Below are positions 44,802 to 54,471 of a DNA stretch of 64,000 nucleotides, piece by piece. Made by a program: the position numbers and the translations under genes. Numbering within the stretch: the stretch's first letter is position 1; the number at the start of each line of letters is the position of its first letter. The stretch is from contig NZ_AULD01000005.1 in assembly GCF_000425105.1 (NCBI RefSeq), positions 310,001 through 374,000 of the forward strand, written 5' to 3'. Under the pieces are notes generated by a model. It did not search any database. It was given only the letters and a program-made list of their open reading frames with translations, and had not been told where the DNA came from. This stretch comes from Agrococcus lahaulensis DSM 17612 (GTDB taxonomy: Bacteria > Actinomycetota > Actinomycetes > Actinomycetales > Microbacteriaceae).

Positions 44802-47276
44802 GTGGCGGCGGCCGATCGGATCGTCGTCGGCGGGCGGAGCCTTCGCTTCTCGAACCCCGACAAGGTGCTGTACCCGTCGACCGGGACGACGAAGCGCGAC
44901 GTGCTCGAGTACGTGCTCCGCGCATCCGAGCCCATCATCGCCCACGCGGGCGGCCGCCCCGTCACCCGCAAGCGCTGGACCGAGGGCGTCGGCACGGAGC
45001 GGAAGCCGGGGCAGGTCTTCTTCCAGAAGACGCTCGAGAAGGGCGCGCCCGACTGGGTGCAGACGGTCGAGCTGCAGCACTCCACGGGGCCGAAGCAGTA
45101 CCCGGTGCTCACCGAGCCCGCGGTGCTCGCGTGGATGGCGCAGATGGGGGCGCTCGAGCTGCACGTGCCGCAGTGGCGGATGATCGACGGCGACCGGCAG
45201 AACCCCGACCGGCTCGTGCTCGACCTCGACCCCGGCCCCGGCGCCGACCTCGACGACTGCGCGCGCGTCGCGCTGTGGGTGCGCGAGCTGCTCGAGGACA
45301 TCGGCCTGCACCCCGTGCCGCTCACGAGCGGCTCGAAGGGCATCCACCTCTACGCGCGCCTCGACGGCACCGTCACGAGCGAGCAGGCGAGCGAGGTCGC
45401 GCACACGCTCGCGCGCTCGCTCGAGCAGATGCACCCCGACCTCATCGTGAGCGACATGAAGAAGTCGCTGCGCACGAACAAGGTGCTGCTCGACTGGAGC
45501 CAGAACTCCGGCTCGAAGACGACCGTCGCGCCCTACTCGCTGCGCGGACGGCTGCGGCCGACCGTGGCCGCGCCGCGCACGTGGGACGAGATCGAAGCGG
45601 GCGGGCTCGAGCAGCTCGAGTATCCCGAGGTGCTCGAGCGGCTCGAGCGCGACGGCGACCTCATCGCCTCGCTCGACCCGCCGCCCGACCGGCTCGCGAA
45701 GTACCGCGGCATGCGCTCGGCGGCGCGCACGCCCGAGCCCGTGCCGGCCGAGCCGCCGACGCCGAGCGACGGGCGGTCGTTCGTGATCCAGAAGCACCGG
45801 GCGAGCCGGCTGCACTACGACTTCCGGCTCGAGCAGGACGGCGTGCTCGTCTCGTGGGCCGTGCCGAAGGGGCTGCCGTCGACGCCGAAGCAGAACCGGC
45901 TCGGCGTGCAGACCGAGGACCACCCGCTCGAGTACGGCTCGTTCGAGGGCACGATCCCGAAGGGCGAGTACGGCGCGGGCGTCGTCGAGATCTGGGATGC
46001 GGGCACCTACGAGCTCGAGAAGTGGCGCGACGACGAGGTGATCGCGACGCTGCACGGGCGGCCCGACGGCGGGCTCGGCGGCGAGCCGTACCGCTTCGCG
46101 CTCATCCGCACCGACGCCGACAAGCGGCAGTGGCTCGTGCACCGCATGAAGGAGCAGGACGCCGAGCGCGACGCACGGCTGAAGGGCTACGCGCCGTCGA
46201 AGGCGGCGGCCGCGCGGGCGGCGCGCGGCGGGGGCGACGACGCGGAGTCGGCCGATGCGCCCGCCGCGGCGCCGAAGCGGCGGCTCGGCAAGCGGCTCGG
46301 TGGCGCTGCCGCGCGCAACAAGGGCGACCGCCCGACCGACCTGCGCCCGATGCTCGCGACGCAGAGCGACGCATCCGCCATCGACGACGAGCGCGAGTGG
46401 TCGTTCGAGGTGAAGTGGGATGGCTGGCGCGTGCTCGTCGAGCGGCGCGGCGACGCGGTGCGGCTGCTGAGCCGCAACGGGCGCGACCTCTCGGGGGCGT
46501 TCCCCGAGCTCGTCGAGGCGGTGCCGGCCGCGATCGAGGTCGATGCCGTGCTCGACGGCGAGGTCGTCATGCTGAAGCGCGGCGCCGCCGACTTCGAGGC
46601 GCTGCAGGACCGCGGCGGCCTCTCCGGGCGCCAAGCGGCGCGCGCCGCGAAGGCAAGCCCGGCAACGCTCGTGCTGTTCGACCTGCTCGAGGAGGGCGGC
46701 GAGCGGCTCGTCGACGAGCGCCTCGACGACCGGCAGTCGCGGCTCGACGAGCTCGTGCACGAGAGCCGACGGGTGAAGATCTCGAAGCCGCTGCGGGGTT
46801 CGCTCGCGCGGATCCTCGAGGTGACGCGCGAGCGCGGCCTCGAGGGGGTCATGGCGAAGCGGCACGACAGCCGCTACCGGCCCGGCAAGCGCAGCGACGA
46901 CTGGCGCAAGCTCAAGCACCAGCAGTCGCAGGAGGTCGTCGTGGTCGGCTGGCTCGAGGGCAACGGCTCGCTCTCGGGCACCGTCGGCTCGCTCGTGCTC
47001 GCGCTCCCCGGAGAGGGCGGACGGATGCGCTACGCCGGCCGGGTGGGCACGGGCTTCTCGGGCAAGGAGCGCGACCGCTTGCGCGACGAGCTGCGACCGC
47101 GGCGGACGGCGCCCGCGATCGAGGGGCTCCCGAACGACGTCGCGCGCAAGGTGCGCTGGGTGCGCGCGGCCGTTGCCGAGGTCGAGCACACGGAGCAGAC
47201 GACGTCGGGCGCGCTGCGCCACCCGGTGTGGAAGGGGCTGCGCCCCGACAAGGCGCTCGCCGACCTGAACCCGTAG
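44802..47276 (+). CDS. ligD: Multifunctional end-joining DNA ligase LigD
   Basis: An 824-aa three-domain enzyme in the mycobacterial order. Residues 1-300 are the polymerase/primase domain with metal ligands D141 and D143 (LDLDPGPG) and D231. Residues 325-470 are the 3'-phosphoesterase domain (KHRASRLHYDFRLEQDG, with DHPLEYGSFEGTIPKGEYG). Residues 510-824 are the ATP-dependent ligase with K538 in the KWDGWR motif and EGVMAKRHDSRY. It starts at GTG 44802, immediately after ku. It fills and seals double-strand breaks with Ku. Confidence 0.96.
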   Translation: MAAADRIVVGGRSLRFSNPDKVLYPSTGTTKRDVLEYVLRASEPIIAHAGGRPVTRKRWTEGVGTERKPGQVFFQKTLEKGAPDWVQTVELQHSTGPKQYPVLTEPAVLAWMAQMGALELHVPQWRMIDGDRQNPDRLVLDLDPGPGADLDDCARVALWVRELLEDIGLHPVPLTSGSKGIHLYARLDGTVTSEQASEVAHTLARSLEQMHPDLIVSDMKKSLRTNKVLLDWSQNSGSKTTVAPYSLRGRLRPTVAAPRTWDEIEAGGLEQLEYPEVLERLERDGDLIASLDPPPDRLAKYRGMRSAARTPEPVPAEPPTPSDGRSFVIQKHRASRLHYDFRLEQDGVLVSWAVPKGLPSTPKQNRLGVQTEDHPLEYGSFEGTIPKGEYGAGVVEIWDAGTYELEKWRDDEVIATLHGRPDGGLGGEPYRFALIRTDADKRQWLVHRMKEQDAERDARLKGYAPSKAAAARAARGGGDDAESADAPAAAPKRRLGKRLGGAAARNKGDRPTDLRPMLATQSDASAIDDEREWSFEVKWDGWRVLVERRGDAVRLLSRNGRDLSGAFPELVEAVPAAIEVDAVLDGEVVMLKRGAADFEALQDRGGLSGRQAARAAKASPATLVLFDLLEEGGERLVDERLDDRQSRLDELVHESRRVKISKPLRGSLARILEVTRERGLEGVMAKRHDSRYRPGKRSDDWRKLKHQQSQEVVVVGWLEGNGSLSGTVGSLVLALPGEGGRMRYAGRVGTGFSGKERDRLRDELRPRRTAPAIEGLPNDVARKVRWVRAAVAEVEHTEQTTSGALRHPVWKGLRPDKALADLNP

Positions 47277-47293
47277 CTGTTCACCGCCTGCCC

Positions 47294-47380
47294 TTCGACT
47301 CGGTGAGCGCCTCCGGCGCGCACCGGCTCAGGAACCGCCGCTGCGCGCCGCAGGCGCACAGCGAGTCGAAGCCCCGCTGC
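47294..47380. repeat. Copy of a dispersed intergenic repeat with hairpin
   Basis: 47294-47331 (TTCGACTCGGTGAGCGC...ACCGGCTCAG) closely matches 60094-60134. The inverse CGAGTCGAA at 47372-47380 pairs with TTCGACTCG at 47294-47302, giving a large stem-loop. It fills much of the 223-base gap after ligD and may terminate it. No gene is seen between 47277 and 47499. Confidence 0.6.
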
Positions 47381-47499
47381 TTGGAGCAGCGGCTCCGTCG
47401 GTGCACCGCCGCGAATCGCACCGCTCCTCGCGACCCGCCGCCCAGAAGACCGCTCTTCGCGGCCGACCGGGGGCGGTCGCATCCGGCATGCTGAGGAGC

Positions 47500-48723
47500 A
47501 TGCCCGCCCTTCCTGCCGACGACGCCCCGCTCGCAGGGCTCGTCGTCGCCGACCTCTCGCGCGTGCTCGCCGGACCGCTCGTCGGCGCGACGCTCGCCGA
47601 CCTCGGGGCGCGCGTCATCAAGGTCGAGCAGCCCGGCGGCGGCGACGGCACGCGCTCGTGGTCGCCGCCCGCCTCCGCGACCGGCTCGACGTACTTCGAC
47701 AGCGCGAACCGCGGCAAGGAGTCGGTCGCGCTCGACCTCGCCGACGCGGGCGATGCCGCCCTCGCGCGCGAGCTCGTCGCGCGCGCAGACGTCGTGATCG
47801 AGAACTTCCGCCCGGGCGCCGCCGCGCGCCTCGGCCTCGACCGCGACGCCCTGGTCGCGGAGCACCCGCGGCTCGTGTGGTGCTCGATCACGGGCTACGG
47901 CTCGCAGCCCGGCGGCGCCGAGCGCGCGGGCTACGACTTCGTGCTGCAGGCCGCGAGCGGGCTCATGCACATCACGGGCGACGTCGACGGCCCGCCGACG
48001 AAGGCGGGCGTCGCGCTCGTCGACGTGCTCACCGCGAAGGACGCGCTCGCGGGCATCCTCGCGGCCCTCCTCCGCCGCGAGCGCACGGGCCGCGGCGGGC
48101 TCGTCGAGGTCGCGCTGCTCTCGAGCATCCAGGCGGCGCTCGTCAACCAGCTGCAGTCGGTGCTCGGGCCGATCGTGCCGGAGTCGGTCGAGAGCCAGCC
48201 GCCCTCCGAGCCGGTCGAGCCGCGCCGCGCCGGCAGCGCGCATCCGTCGATCGTGCCGTACCAGCTGCTCGAGACCGCCGACGGGCCGCTCGCGGTCGCG
48301 ATCGGCACCGACGCGCAGTTCCGCGCGTTCGCGGCGCTGCTCTGCGTGCCCGAGCTCGCCGACGACGCGCGCTTCGCCACGAACGCGCTGCGCGTCGCGC
48401 ACCGCGAGGCGCTCGTGCCGCTGCTCGAGGCGGCGCTCGCCGTCGACGGCGCCCTCGCGTGGGAGGAGCGGCTGCTCGCCGCCGGGCTCGTCGCGAGCCG
48501 CGTGCGCACGATCGGCGGGGGCCTCGAGCTCGCCGCCGAGGTCGGCCTCGAGCCCATCCGCGAGGTGCGCGGCGCCGCGGGCGTCGGCCGCCAGCTCGCC
48601 TCGCCGATCCGCATCGACGGCGTCGCCCGCACCGCGACGACCGCACCGCCCCTGCTCGGGGAGCACGACGCATCCGTGCGAGCCTGGCTCTCGCACCCCG
48701 CGACCGACGAAGGAGACCCATGA
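47500..48723 (+). CDS. CaiB/BaiF family CoA-transferase
   Basis: A 407-aa type III CoA-transferase. It opens with LAGLVVADLSRVLAGPLVG and contains GADGTR-like CoA-binding GGGDGTRSW, ENFRPGAAARLGLD and GVALVDVLTAKDALAGILAAL with the likely catalytic Asp. The gene overlaps a glutaryl-CoA dehydrogenase-like gene by four bases, so activation of glutarate (or a similar dicarboxylate) as its CoA ester is the most plausible role. ATG 47500 has GAGGAG just upstream; ATG 47488 is an alternative. Confidence 0.9.
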   Translation: MPALPADDAPLAGLVVADLSRVLAGPLVGATLADLGARVIKVEQPGGGDGTRSWSPPASATGSTYFDSANRGKESVALDLADAGDAALARELVARADVVIENFRPGAAARLGLDRDALVAEHPRLVWCSITGYGSQPGGAERAGYDFVLQAASGLMHITGDVDGPPTKAGVALVDVLTAKDALAGILAALLRRERTGRGGLVEVALLSSIQAALVNQLQSVLGPIVPESVESQPPSEPVEPRRAGSAHPSIVPYQLLETADGPLAVAIGTDAQFRAFAALLCVPELADDARFATNALRVAHREALVPLLEAALAVDGALAWEERLLAAGLVASRVRTIGGGLELAAEVGLEPIREVRGAAGVGRQLASPIRIDGVARTATTAPPLLGEHDASVRAWLSHPATDEGDP

Positions 48724-49877
48724 CGACCGACCTGCTCGACATCGAGTCGCTGCTCACCGACGAGGAGCGCGCGACCCGCGCGCGGGTGCGAGCCCTCGTC
48801 GATCGCGAGGTCCGGCCGCACATCGCGGAGTGGTTCGAGCGGGCCGTCTTCCCGCGCGAGCTCGTGCCCGTGCTCGCCGAGGCGGGCCTGCTCGGCATGC
48901 ACCTGAGCGGCTACGGCTGCGCCGGCCGCGGCGCCGTCGAGTACGGCATCGCGATGCAGGAGCTCGAGGCGGGCGACAGCGGCATCCGCACCTTCGTCTC
49001 GGTGCAGGGCTCGCTCGCGATGTCGGCGATCGCGAAGCACGGCTCCGAGGCGCAGCGCGAGGCGTGGCTGCCGCGCATGGCGCGCGGCGAGGCGATCGGC
49101 TGCTTCGGCCTCACCGAGCCGGATGCAGGGAGCGATCCGGGCGCGATGCGCACCTTCGCGCGGCGCGACGGCGACGACTGGATCATCGACGGCGCGAAGC
49201 GCTGGATCGGGCTCGCCTCGATCGCCGACGTCGCCATCATCTGGGCGCAGACGGAGGAGGGCGTGCGCGGCTTCCTCGTCGAGACCTCCTCGCCCGGCTT
49301 CACGGCGACGCCGATCGAGCCGAAGCTCTCGATGCGCGCGTCGATCCAGTGCGACATCGCGCTCGAGGGGGTGCGGGTGCCGGAGTCGATGCGGCTGCCC
49401 GAGGCGCGCGGGCTGCGGGCGCCGTTCGAGTGCCTGAACGAGGCGCGGTTCGGCATCGCGTGGGGCGCGCTCGGCGCGGGCCGCGACGCGCTCGAGCAGG
49501 CGCTCGGCTACGCCGCGGAGCGCGAGGTGTTCGGCAGGCCGCTCGCGGCGATGCAGCTGACGCAGGCGCGGCTCGCCGAGATGGCGCTCGCGCTGCAGCA
49601 GGCGCAGCTGCTCGCGGTGCACCTCGGGCGGCGCAAGGAGGCCGGGGTGCTCCGCCCGCACGAGATCTCGATGGGCAAGCTCGCCTCGGTGCGCGCGGCG
49701 ATCGACGTCGCGCGGGAGGCGCGGGCGCTCCTCGGCGGCAACGGAGTCTCGCTCGAGCACTCGCCGATGCGGCACGCCGCCAACCTCGAGAGCGTGCGCA
49801 CCTACGAGGGCACCGACGAGGTGCACACGCTCGTGATCGGGCAGGCGCTCACGGGCATCAGCGCGTTCCGCGGCTGA
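48720..49877 (+). CDS. Acyl-CoA dehydrogenase, glutaryl-CoA dehydrogenase-like
   Basis: A 385-aa FAD enzyme. Many segments match glutaryl-CoA dehydrogenase: GYGCAG, LEAGDSGIRTFVSVQGSLAM, GCFGLTEPDAGSDPG, ECLNEARFGIAWGALGAG and GGNGVSLEHSPMRHAANLE. The catalytic base is Glu in TYEGTDEVH near residue 363. With the CoA-transferase it would turn glutarate into crotonyl-CoA, as in lysine or tryptophan breakdown. ATG 48720 overlaps the upstream stop (ATGA). Confidence 0.92.
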   Translation: MTTDLLDIESLLTDEERATRARVRALVDREVRPHIAEWFERAVFPRELVPVLAEAGLLGMHLSGYGCAGRGAVEYGIAMQELEAGDSGIRTFVSVQGSLAMSAIAKHGSEAQREAWLPRMARGEAIGCFGLTEPDAGSDPGAMRTFARRDGDDWIIDGAKRWIGLASIADVAIIWAQTEEGVRGFLVETSSPGFTATPIEPKLSMRASIQCDIALEGVRVPESMRLPEARGLRAPFECLNEARFGIAWGALGAGRDALEQALGYAAEREVFGRPLAAMQLTQARLAEMALALQQAQLLAVHLGRRKEAGVLRPHEISMGKLASVRAAIDVAREARALLGGNGVSLEHSPMRHAANLESVRTYEGTDEVHTLVIGQALTGISAFRG

Positions 49878-49939
49878 CGCGCAGGGACGACCGCGAGCAT
49901 CCGAGCACCGCCCACTCGTGTCGTGCCCGCCGTGTCGTC

Positions 49940-51259
49940 TCAGCGCGGCGACGACTCCTGCACACCGCACCAGCCGGCGATGAACAATGCGATCGACTTC
50001 GTGATGCGGCGCACCGACTCGATGCTGACGCGCTCGTCGTAGCCGTGGATCGCCTCGGAGATGGGGCCGTAGACGAGCGAAGGGATACCTGCGTACTGCG
50101 TGAACACCCTGCCGTCGAGGTAGCCGGGTGTCGTGAAGGTCTTGAGCTCGGCACCGAAGACCTCGCGGTGCGAGTCGCGCAGGGTGGCCTCGGCGTCGCT
50201 GCCCTCCTCGAGCACGTAGCCCTGTGCGAAGAAGCCGTTGCGCCTCGCGATCGCCCGGATCGGGTTCCCCGCCTCGTCAGCGGTGACGCTCGCGAGCCGT
50301 GCCTCGATCTGCGCCCAGGCTTCCTCGGCCGTCACGCCCGGGTAGAGCGCGATCCGCAGATCCATCTCGCACCATGCCGGCACGCTCGATGCCCAGTCGC
50401 CGCCCTGGATCATGCCGAGGTTGAGGTTGATCGGGTGCTCGAGATCCTCGAAGTAGCGGTGCTCGGCGCGTTCGGCGTTCCATGCCTCCTCGAGCTCGCG
50501 TAAGCGGCCGATCACATAGTGGGCGGCGTCAATCGCGTTGAAGCCTGATCGCATCTCACGCGGATGCGTGGGACTGCCCTGGACGCGGACTTTGCACCAG
50601 ATCACGCCCACGTTCGCACGGACGAGCATGTCCTCCTCCGGTTCAGGGATCAGCACCGCATCCGCCGTGTAGCCCCGCTGCAGTGCCGAGAGGGATCCGT
50701 TGCCGGTGCATTCCTCCTCGACCACCGACTGGATGTGGATGCGCGCAGTGGGCTCGAGTCCCGCCGCGCGCAGCGCGTCGAACGCGAAGAGGTTGGCGAC
50801 CAGACCCGCCTTCATGTCGCCACTGCCGCGGCCGTACAGCCAGTCGCCCTCGATGCGGGAGTCCCAGGGAGACGCCGACCACTGGCTCTCGGGGCCGGTG
50901 GGCACGACGTCTATGTGCCCGTTCAAGATGAGCGACCGACCCGCCTCGACCGACGGCAGATAGGTGCCGACGACGTTGTCAACCTCGTCGTAGGAGACGT
51001 CAACGATCCCAGCACCCGGGTGCGAGGCGAGCGCCACGGGGTCGAGCTCCCAGCGGTCGATCTGCAGGCCGCGCTCTTCCATCGCACGCTGCAGCAGGTC
51101 TTGTGCACTGGCCTCCTGCGTGCGCAGCGATGGATGGCGCACCACCTCCTGCGTGAAGGCGAGCTGCTCGTCGAACCGAGCGTCGACCGCGCGGAGGATG
51201 CGCTCCTGGGTGCTCGCGTCGAGGGTTGCTGGGCTGACACGCTGCGGCGCACGGGGCAT
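49940..51259 (-). CDS. M20 family peptidase/deacylase (ArgE/DapE-type)
   Basis: A 439-aa dinuclear-zinc amidohydrolase. The metal and catalytic motifs are NGHIDVVPTGP (His and Asp), YGRGSGDMKAGL (Asp bridge), VVEEECTGNG (catalytic Glu-Glu) and IHGYDERV near the C-terminus; the dimerisation domain lies between. ATG 51259 has GAGGAG nine bases upstream. Its promoter region carries a palindrome identical to one in front of the MFS-RidA-RraA operon, so it probably belongs to the same regulon. The substrate is likely an N-acyl or N-carbamoyl amino compound. Confidence 0.88.
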   Translation of the reverse strand: MPRAPQRVSPATLDASTQERILRAVDARFDEQLAFTQEVVRHPSLRTQEASAQDLLQRAMEERGLQIDRWELDPVALASHPGAGIVDVSYDEVDNVVGTYLPSVEAGRSLILNGHIDVVPTGPESQWSASPWDSRIEGDWLYGRGSGDMKAGLVANLFAFDALRAAGLEPTARIHIQSVVEEECTGNGSLSALQRGYTADAVLIPEPEEDMLVRANVGVIWCKVRVQGSPTHPREMRSGFNAIDAAHYVIGRLRELEEAWNAERAEHRYFEDLEHPINLNLGMIQGGDWASSVPAWCEMDLRIALYPGVTAEEAWAQIEARLASVTADEAGNPIRAIARRNGFFAQGYVLEEGSDAEATLRDSHREVFGAELKTFTTPGYLDGRVFTQYAGIPSLVYGPISEAIHGYDERVSIESVRRITKSIALFIAGWCGVQESSPR

Positions 51260-51365
51260 GGGTTCTCCTCGGTCCTGGGGCGGCTCATCTGCCTTGCCCC
51301 TTCCATCCTCGGGACCGCCGCCGGCCCCGACAAGGACGCGGCGCACCGTGTTCCCGGCCCTACCA

Positions 51366-51379
51366 TGTGCAGATGCACA
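51366..51379. promoter_or_regulatory. Palindromic operator TGTGCA-N2-TGCACA (site 1)
   Basis: A perfect 6+6 palindrome with 2-base spacer, 107 bases upstream of the M20 start. Read on the minus strand it is TGTGCATCTGCACA, identical to site 2 at 58685-58698. It is probably bound by the PucR-family regulator encoded at 58843. Confidence 0.65.
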
Positions 51380-51648
51380 CCTCGGTTCTCGCCGAGATCG
51401 CATCCCGCTGCCACTTCGACCTCGATCGGACCACGGAGGAGTACCCCCGGGCGGTCACGCTGCTGCCCAGCTACTCCGTCGCGGCAGTCGCCGACGACGA
51501 GCTCTATCGCACGGCCCACGACGCACTCGATCTGCTGATGCGGCTGCGGGCGACGTGCAGCACCAGCTGGGCGCGCCTTCCGACAGCATCGGCCGGCGCC
51601 GTGCCCGGCAGGGCGTCGCGCCGTTTGCTGCTGCGCGATCTCGAGTAG
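51373..51648 (+). CDS. Doubtful small ORF, 91 aa
   Basis: Protein-like composition (includes LAEIASRCHFDLDRTTEEYP) and a TACCAT -10-like box 6 bases before the ATG argue for a gene. Against it, the start codon lies inside the conserved operator palindrome, there is no recognisable family and no Shine-Dalgarno. It may be a remnant or spurious. Confidence 0.25.
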   Translation: MHTSVLAEIASRCHFDLDRTTEEYPRAVTLLPSYSVAAVADDELYRTAHDALDLLMRLRATCSTSWARLPTASAGAVPGRASRRLLLRDLE

Positions 51649-51713
51649 GCGCTGCACGTTGCGGCGGCAGCGTCATTCGGCGGCGCAGCATGCCCGGTCG
51701 CACGAGCTGCGGG

Positions 51714-53078
51714 TCAGACCGTCTCGGTCACCAGCCTCCGGTTCGCGAACTCCAGCACGGCATCCGGCCCGAGCTCGCGCCCGAAGCCCGAGCGCTTAAC
51801 GCCTCCGAAGGGCAGCTCCGGCCTCGTGACGCCGACGGCGCCGATCGAGACCATGCCCGCCTGCAGCCGCTCGGCCACCCAGGCAGCGCGCTCGGCGTCA
51901 GTGTCGAAGACGTTGGCACCCAGGCCGAACGGCGAGTCGTTCGCAACGCGCACGGCCTCCTCTGCGTCGCGCACCGGCACGACCATCGCGACCGGCCCGA
52001 AGAGCTCCTCGTGCCACGTCGCCATCGTGCGGTCAACCCCCACCAACACGCCGGGCTCCACGAAAGCTCCTGGGCCGGGGCGGCGGCGACCGCCAGTGAC
52101 CAGCGTCGCACCCTGAGCCACCGCTGCCTCAACCTGCCGGACCAGCGCGTCGGCTGCGCTCTCGCTGGACATCGGCCCGACCTGCACGTCGCGGTCGAAG
52201 GGCGAGCCCACGCGCAGCGCGTCAAGTCCGGCGACGAGCTTTTCGACGAAGGCGTCGTGCAGAGACTCATGCACGATGAAGCGTTTGGCCGAGGTGCAGG
52301 CCTGACCGCAGTTGCGAGTGCGCGCCTCTATCGCGGTCGCCACGATCGCGTCGAGGTCGTCGACCCCGAGCACGATGAAGGGGTCGGAACCTCCCAGCTC
52401 AAGCACGCAGCGCTTGAGCGCGCGCCCGGCGGCTTCTGCGACCGCCGCTCCAGCCCGCTCGCTGCCGGTGAGGGAGACCCCTTGGACACGCGGGTCGGCC
52501 ACTGCCGCCGCGATCTGCTCGTTGGTGGCGAGCACCGTCTGGTACGCGCCCAGCGGCAGCTCGGTCGCGTCGGCCATCGCCTGCATCGCGAGCGCCGCGC
52601 CCGTGCAGCTGCCTGCATGCTTGATGATCACCGGGTTGCCCAGGAGCAGGTTGGGAGCAGCGAGCCTCGCCACCTGGTAGTAAGGGAAGTTCCACGGCAT
52701 GATGCCGAGCACCGGCCCCGTCGGCCGCAGCTGCACGCGAGCCCGCGTGCCGCCGAGCACCGTGTCGAGCTCGCGATCATCAAGCAGCTGCGGCCGATCG
52801 GCGTACCACTCCCAGATCTCGGCGACGAGTCGCACCTCACCGATGCCCTCACCGACCGGCTTGCCCATCTCGCGCGCGATGATCTCGGCCAGCTCGCGCT
52901 CCTGCTCGCGGAACGCCGCCGCGATCTCGCGCATGGCCGCGATGCGGTCCATCAGCACCGGCATCGACGCAGCGGCGGCGTCGGCGGCCGCGAGCACCGC
53001 CTCGAGCTCGGCGTCCGTGGCGTGGGGGTACTCGGCGAGCAGCTCGCCAGTCGTGGGGTCAACGGAGCGGTAGGACAT
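51714..53078 (-). CDS. NAD(P)-dependent succinate-semialdehyde dehydrogenase-type ALDH
   Basis: A 454-aa aldehyde dehydrogenase. It contains IMPWNFPYYQVARLAAPNLL, the general base E227 (LELGGSDP), the nucleophile C261 (NCGQACTSAKR) and GGVKRSGFGRELG at the C-terminus. The length and motifs match the GabD/YneI-type subgroup. ATG 53078 has AGGAG upstream. As part of the cluster it would oxidise an aldehyde, possibly one released by the TPP enzyme two genes upstream. Confidence 0.92.
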   Translation of the reverse strand: MSYRSVDPTTGELLAEYPHATDAELEAVLAAADAAAASMPVLMDRIAAMREIAAAFREQERELAEIIAREMGKPVGEGIGEVRLVAEIWEWYADRPQLLDDRELDTVLGGTRARVQLRPTGPVLGIMPWNFPYYQVARLAAPNLLLGNPVIIKHAGSCTGAALAMQAMADATELPLGAYQTVLATNEQIAAAVADPRVQGVSLTGSERAGAAVAEAAGRALKRCVLELGGSDPFIVLGVDDLDAIVATAIEARTRNCGQACTSAKRFIVHESLHDAFVEKLVAGLDALRVGSPFDRDVQVGPMSSESAADALVRQVEAAVAQGATLVTGGRRRPGPGAFVEPGVLVGVDRTMATWHEELFGPVAMVVPVRDAEEAVRVANDSPFGLGANVFDTDAERAAWVAERLQAGMVSIGAVGVTRPELPFGGVKRSGFGRELGPDAVLEFANRRLVTETV

Positions 53079-53146
53079 GGCTCTCCTGGGATCGTGTCGG
53101 CCGCGGGGTCAGGGCCGGACTGCGGGTGGTGGATGCCGGCAGCGCG

Positions 53147-54421
53147 TCAGGCCCGGAGCTCGCCAGAGGCGAGCCTGCGCACGACGCCGGTCAGCACATC
53201 GAGGCCCGCCAGCGCGTCTCGGTCCTCGGTGTACTCGCCCTCGTTGTGCGAGACGCCCTGGACCGATGGGACGAAGAGCATGACGGTAGGCACGCGTTCC
53301 TTCATGTTGATCGAGTCGTGACCGGCGACGGTCTTGATCTCGTCGTGCGCGTAGCCGAGCCGCGCGGCGACCGACCTGGCGAGCTCGACGCCCTCCGGCT
53401 GGTACGGGTTGATGCCCCACTCGTGCGACTTCTCGACCGAGAGCGCGACGTTCACGCGCTCCTCGATGCGCGGCAGCTCCGCCTGCAGGAGCGCGTTCGC
53501 CTCGGCAAGCACGGCTTCATCGGCGCAGCGCAGGTCGAGCAGCAGCCGCACGCGCGAGGCAACCACGACGGGCGAGTTCGGGTAGACGTCGAGCTTGCCT
53601 ACCGCGGTGTGCAGCACCCCCGGGAATCGGTCAGCGAGCTCGCGCGCGAAGACGACGAGCTGCGAGGCTCCGAGCAGCGCATCACGCCGGTCGGCCATCA
53701 CCGTCGCACCCGAGTGCGACTGCTCGCCTTCCACGGTGACGACGTACTTGCTCGCCGCCCAGCTCGCGGTCACGAGGCCGATGGTGGTCCCGGCGTCCTC
53801 CAGCAGTCGTCCCTGCTCGATGTGGATCTCCGCGCAGCAAGCCGCCACTGGGCCGTCGCCCTCGCCGAGGAAGCCGGTCGGCTCGAGCGCTTCGCGCACG
53901 CTGATTCCGGCCGGGTCCTCGACTGCGAGCGCCTCCTCGAGCGGCATGAGGCCCGTGTAGACCGACGAGCCCATCATGGAGGGCACGAACCGCGAGCCCT
54001 CCTCGTTGAACCAGTTGACGACAGCGAGGTTGAGCGCCGGCTGCTCACCGGTCTCGCGGAGCTCGTCAGCGATGCGGAAGATCGCGTGCGCGGCAGCCAG
54101 CACCCCGTACGCGCCGTCGTAGCGGCCCGCCGTGGGCTGCGAGTCCATGTGCGAGCCGACCACCACGTAGGGGGCACCCGGGTTCAGCTCGAGCAGGCCG
54201 AACTGATTGCCGATGCGGTCGTACTGCACGCGCAGCCCGTGCTGCTCGAGCAGTCCCTGCAACCAGCGGCGCTGCTCGATGTCTGCCGGGCTCGCGGCCT
54301 GCCGGTCGACGCCGCCGTGAATCGTGGCGCCGAACGCGCTCATGGTGGCGAAATCGGCCAGGAACGCCTGTGCGCGCACCGGATCGAGCGTCGCCGGCTG
54401 GGTCTTCTCGTCGAGCGTCAT
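53147..54421 (-). CDS. Zn-dependent amidohydrolase, AllC/HyuC (N-carbamoyl amino acid) type
   Basis: A 424-aa M20-superfamily enzyme. The metal motifs are VVGSHMDSQPTAGRYDGAYG, VNWFNEEGSRFVPSMMGS, HIEQGRLLE and GHDSINMKE, with the closing SHNEGEYT. This set is specific to allantoate amidohydrolase/N-carbamoyl-L-amino acid hydrolase/beta-ureidopropionase. It suggests the pathway removes a carbamoyl or ureido group. ATG 54421 has GAGGAG upstream; an in-frame start 18 codons earlier is less likely. Confidence 0.9.
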   Translation of the reverse strand: MTLDEKTQPATLDPVRAQAFLADFATMSAFGATIHGGVDRQAASPADIEQRRWLQGLLEQHGLRVQYDRIGNQFGLLELNPGAPYVVVGSHMDSQPTAGRYDGAYGVLAAAHAIFRIADELRETGEQPALNLAVVNWFNEEGSRFVPSMMGSSVYTGLMPLEEALAVEDPAGISVREALEPTGFLGEGDGPVAACCAEIHIEQGRLLEDAGTTIGLVTASWAASKYVVTVEGEQSHSGATVMADRRDALLGASQLVVFARELADRFPGVLHTAVGKLDVYPNSPVVVASRVRLLLDLRCADEAVLAEANALLQAELPRIEERVNVALSVEKSHEWGINPYQPEGVELARSVAARLGYAHDEIKTVAGHDSINMKERVPTVMLFVPSVQGVSHNEGEYTEDRDALAGLDVLTGVVRRLASGELRA

Positions 54422-54471
54422 CTGGTCTCCTCTGTCGGCGGCATCCGGGAATGCGGGCCTTCGATCGGCGG

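Larger units (their letters stand above)
51260..51713. other. 454-base gap between the M20 gene and the aldehyde dehydrogenase gene
   Basis: It contains the promoter side of the M20 gene, the TGTGCA palindrome at 51366-51379 and one weak ORF on the + strand (51373-51648). The rest shows no repeat, RNA gene or strong hairpin. Confidence 0.5.
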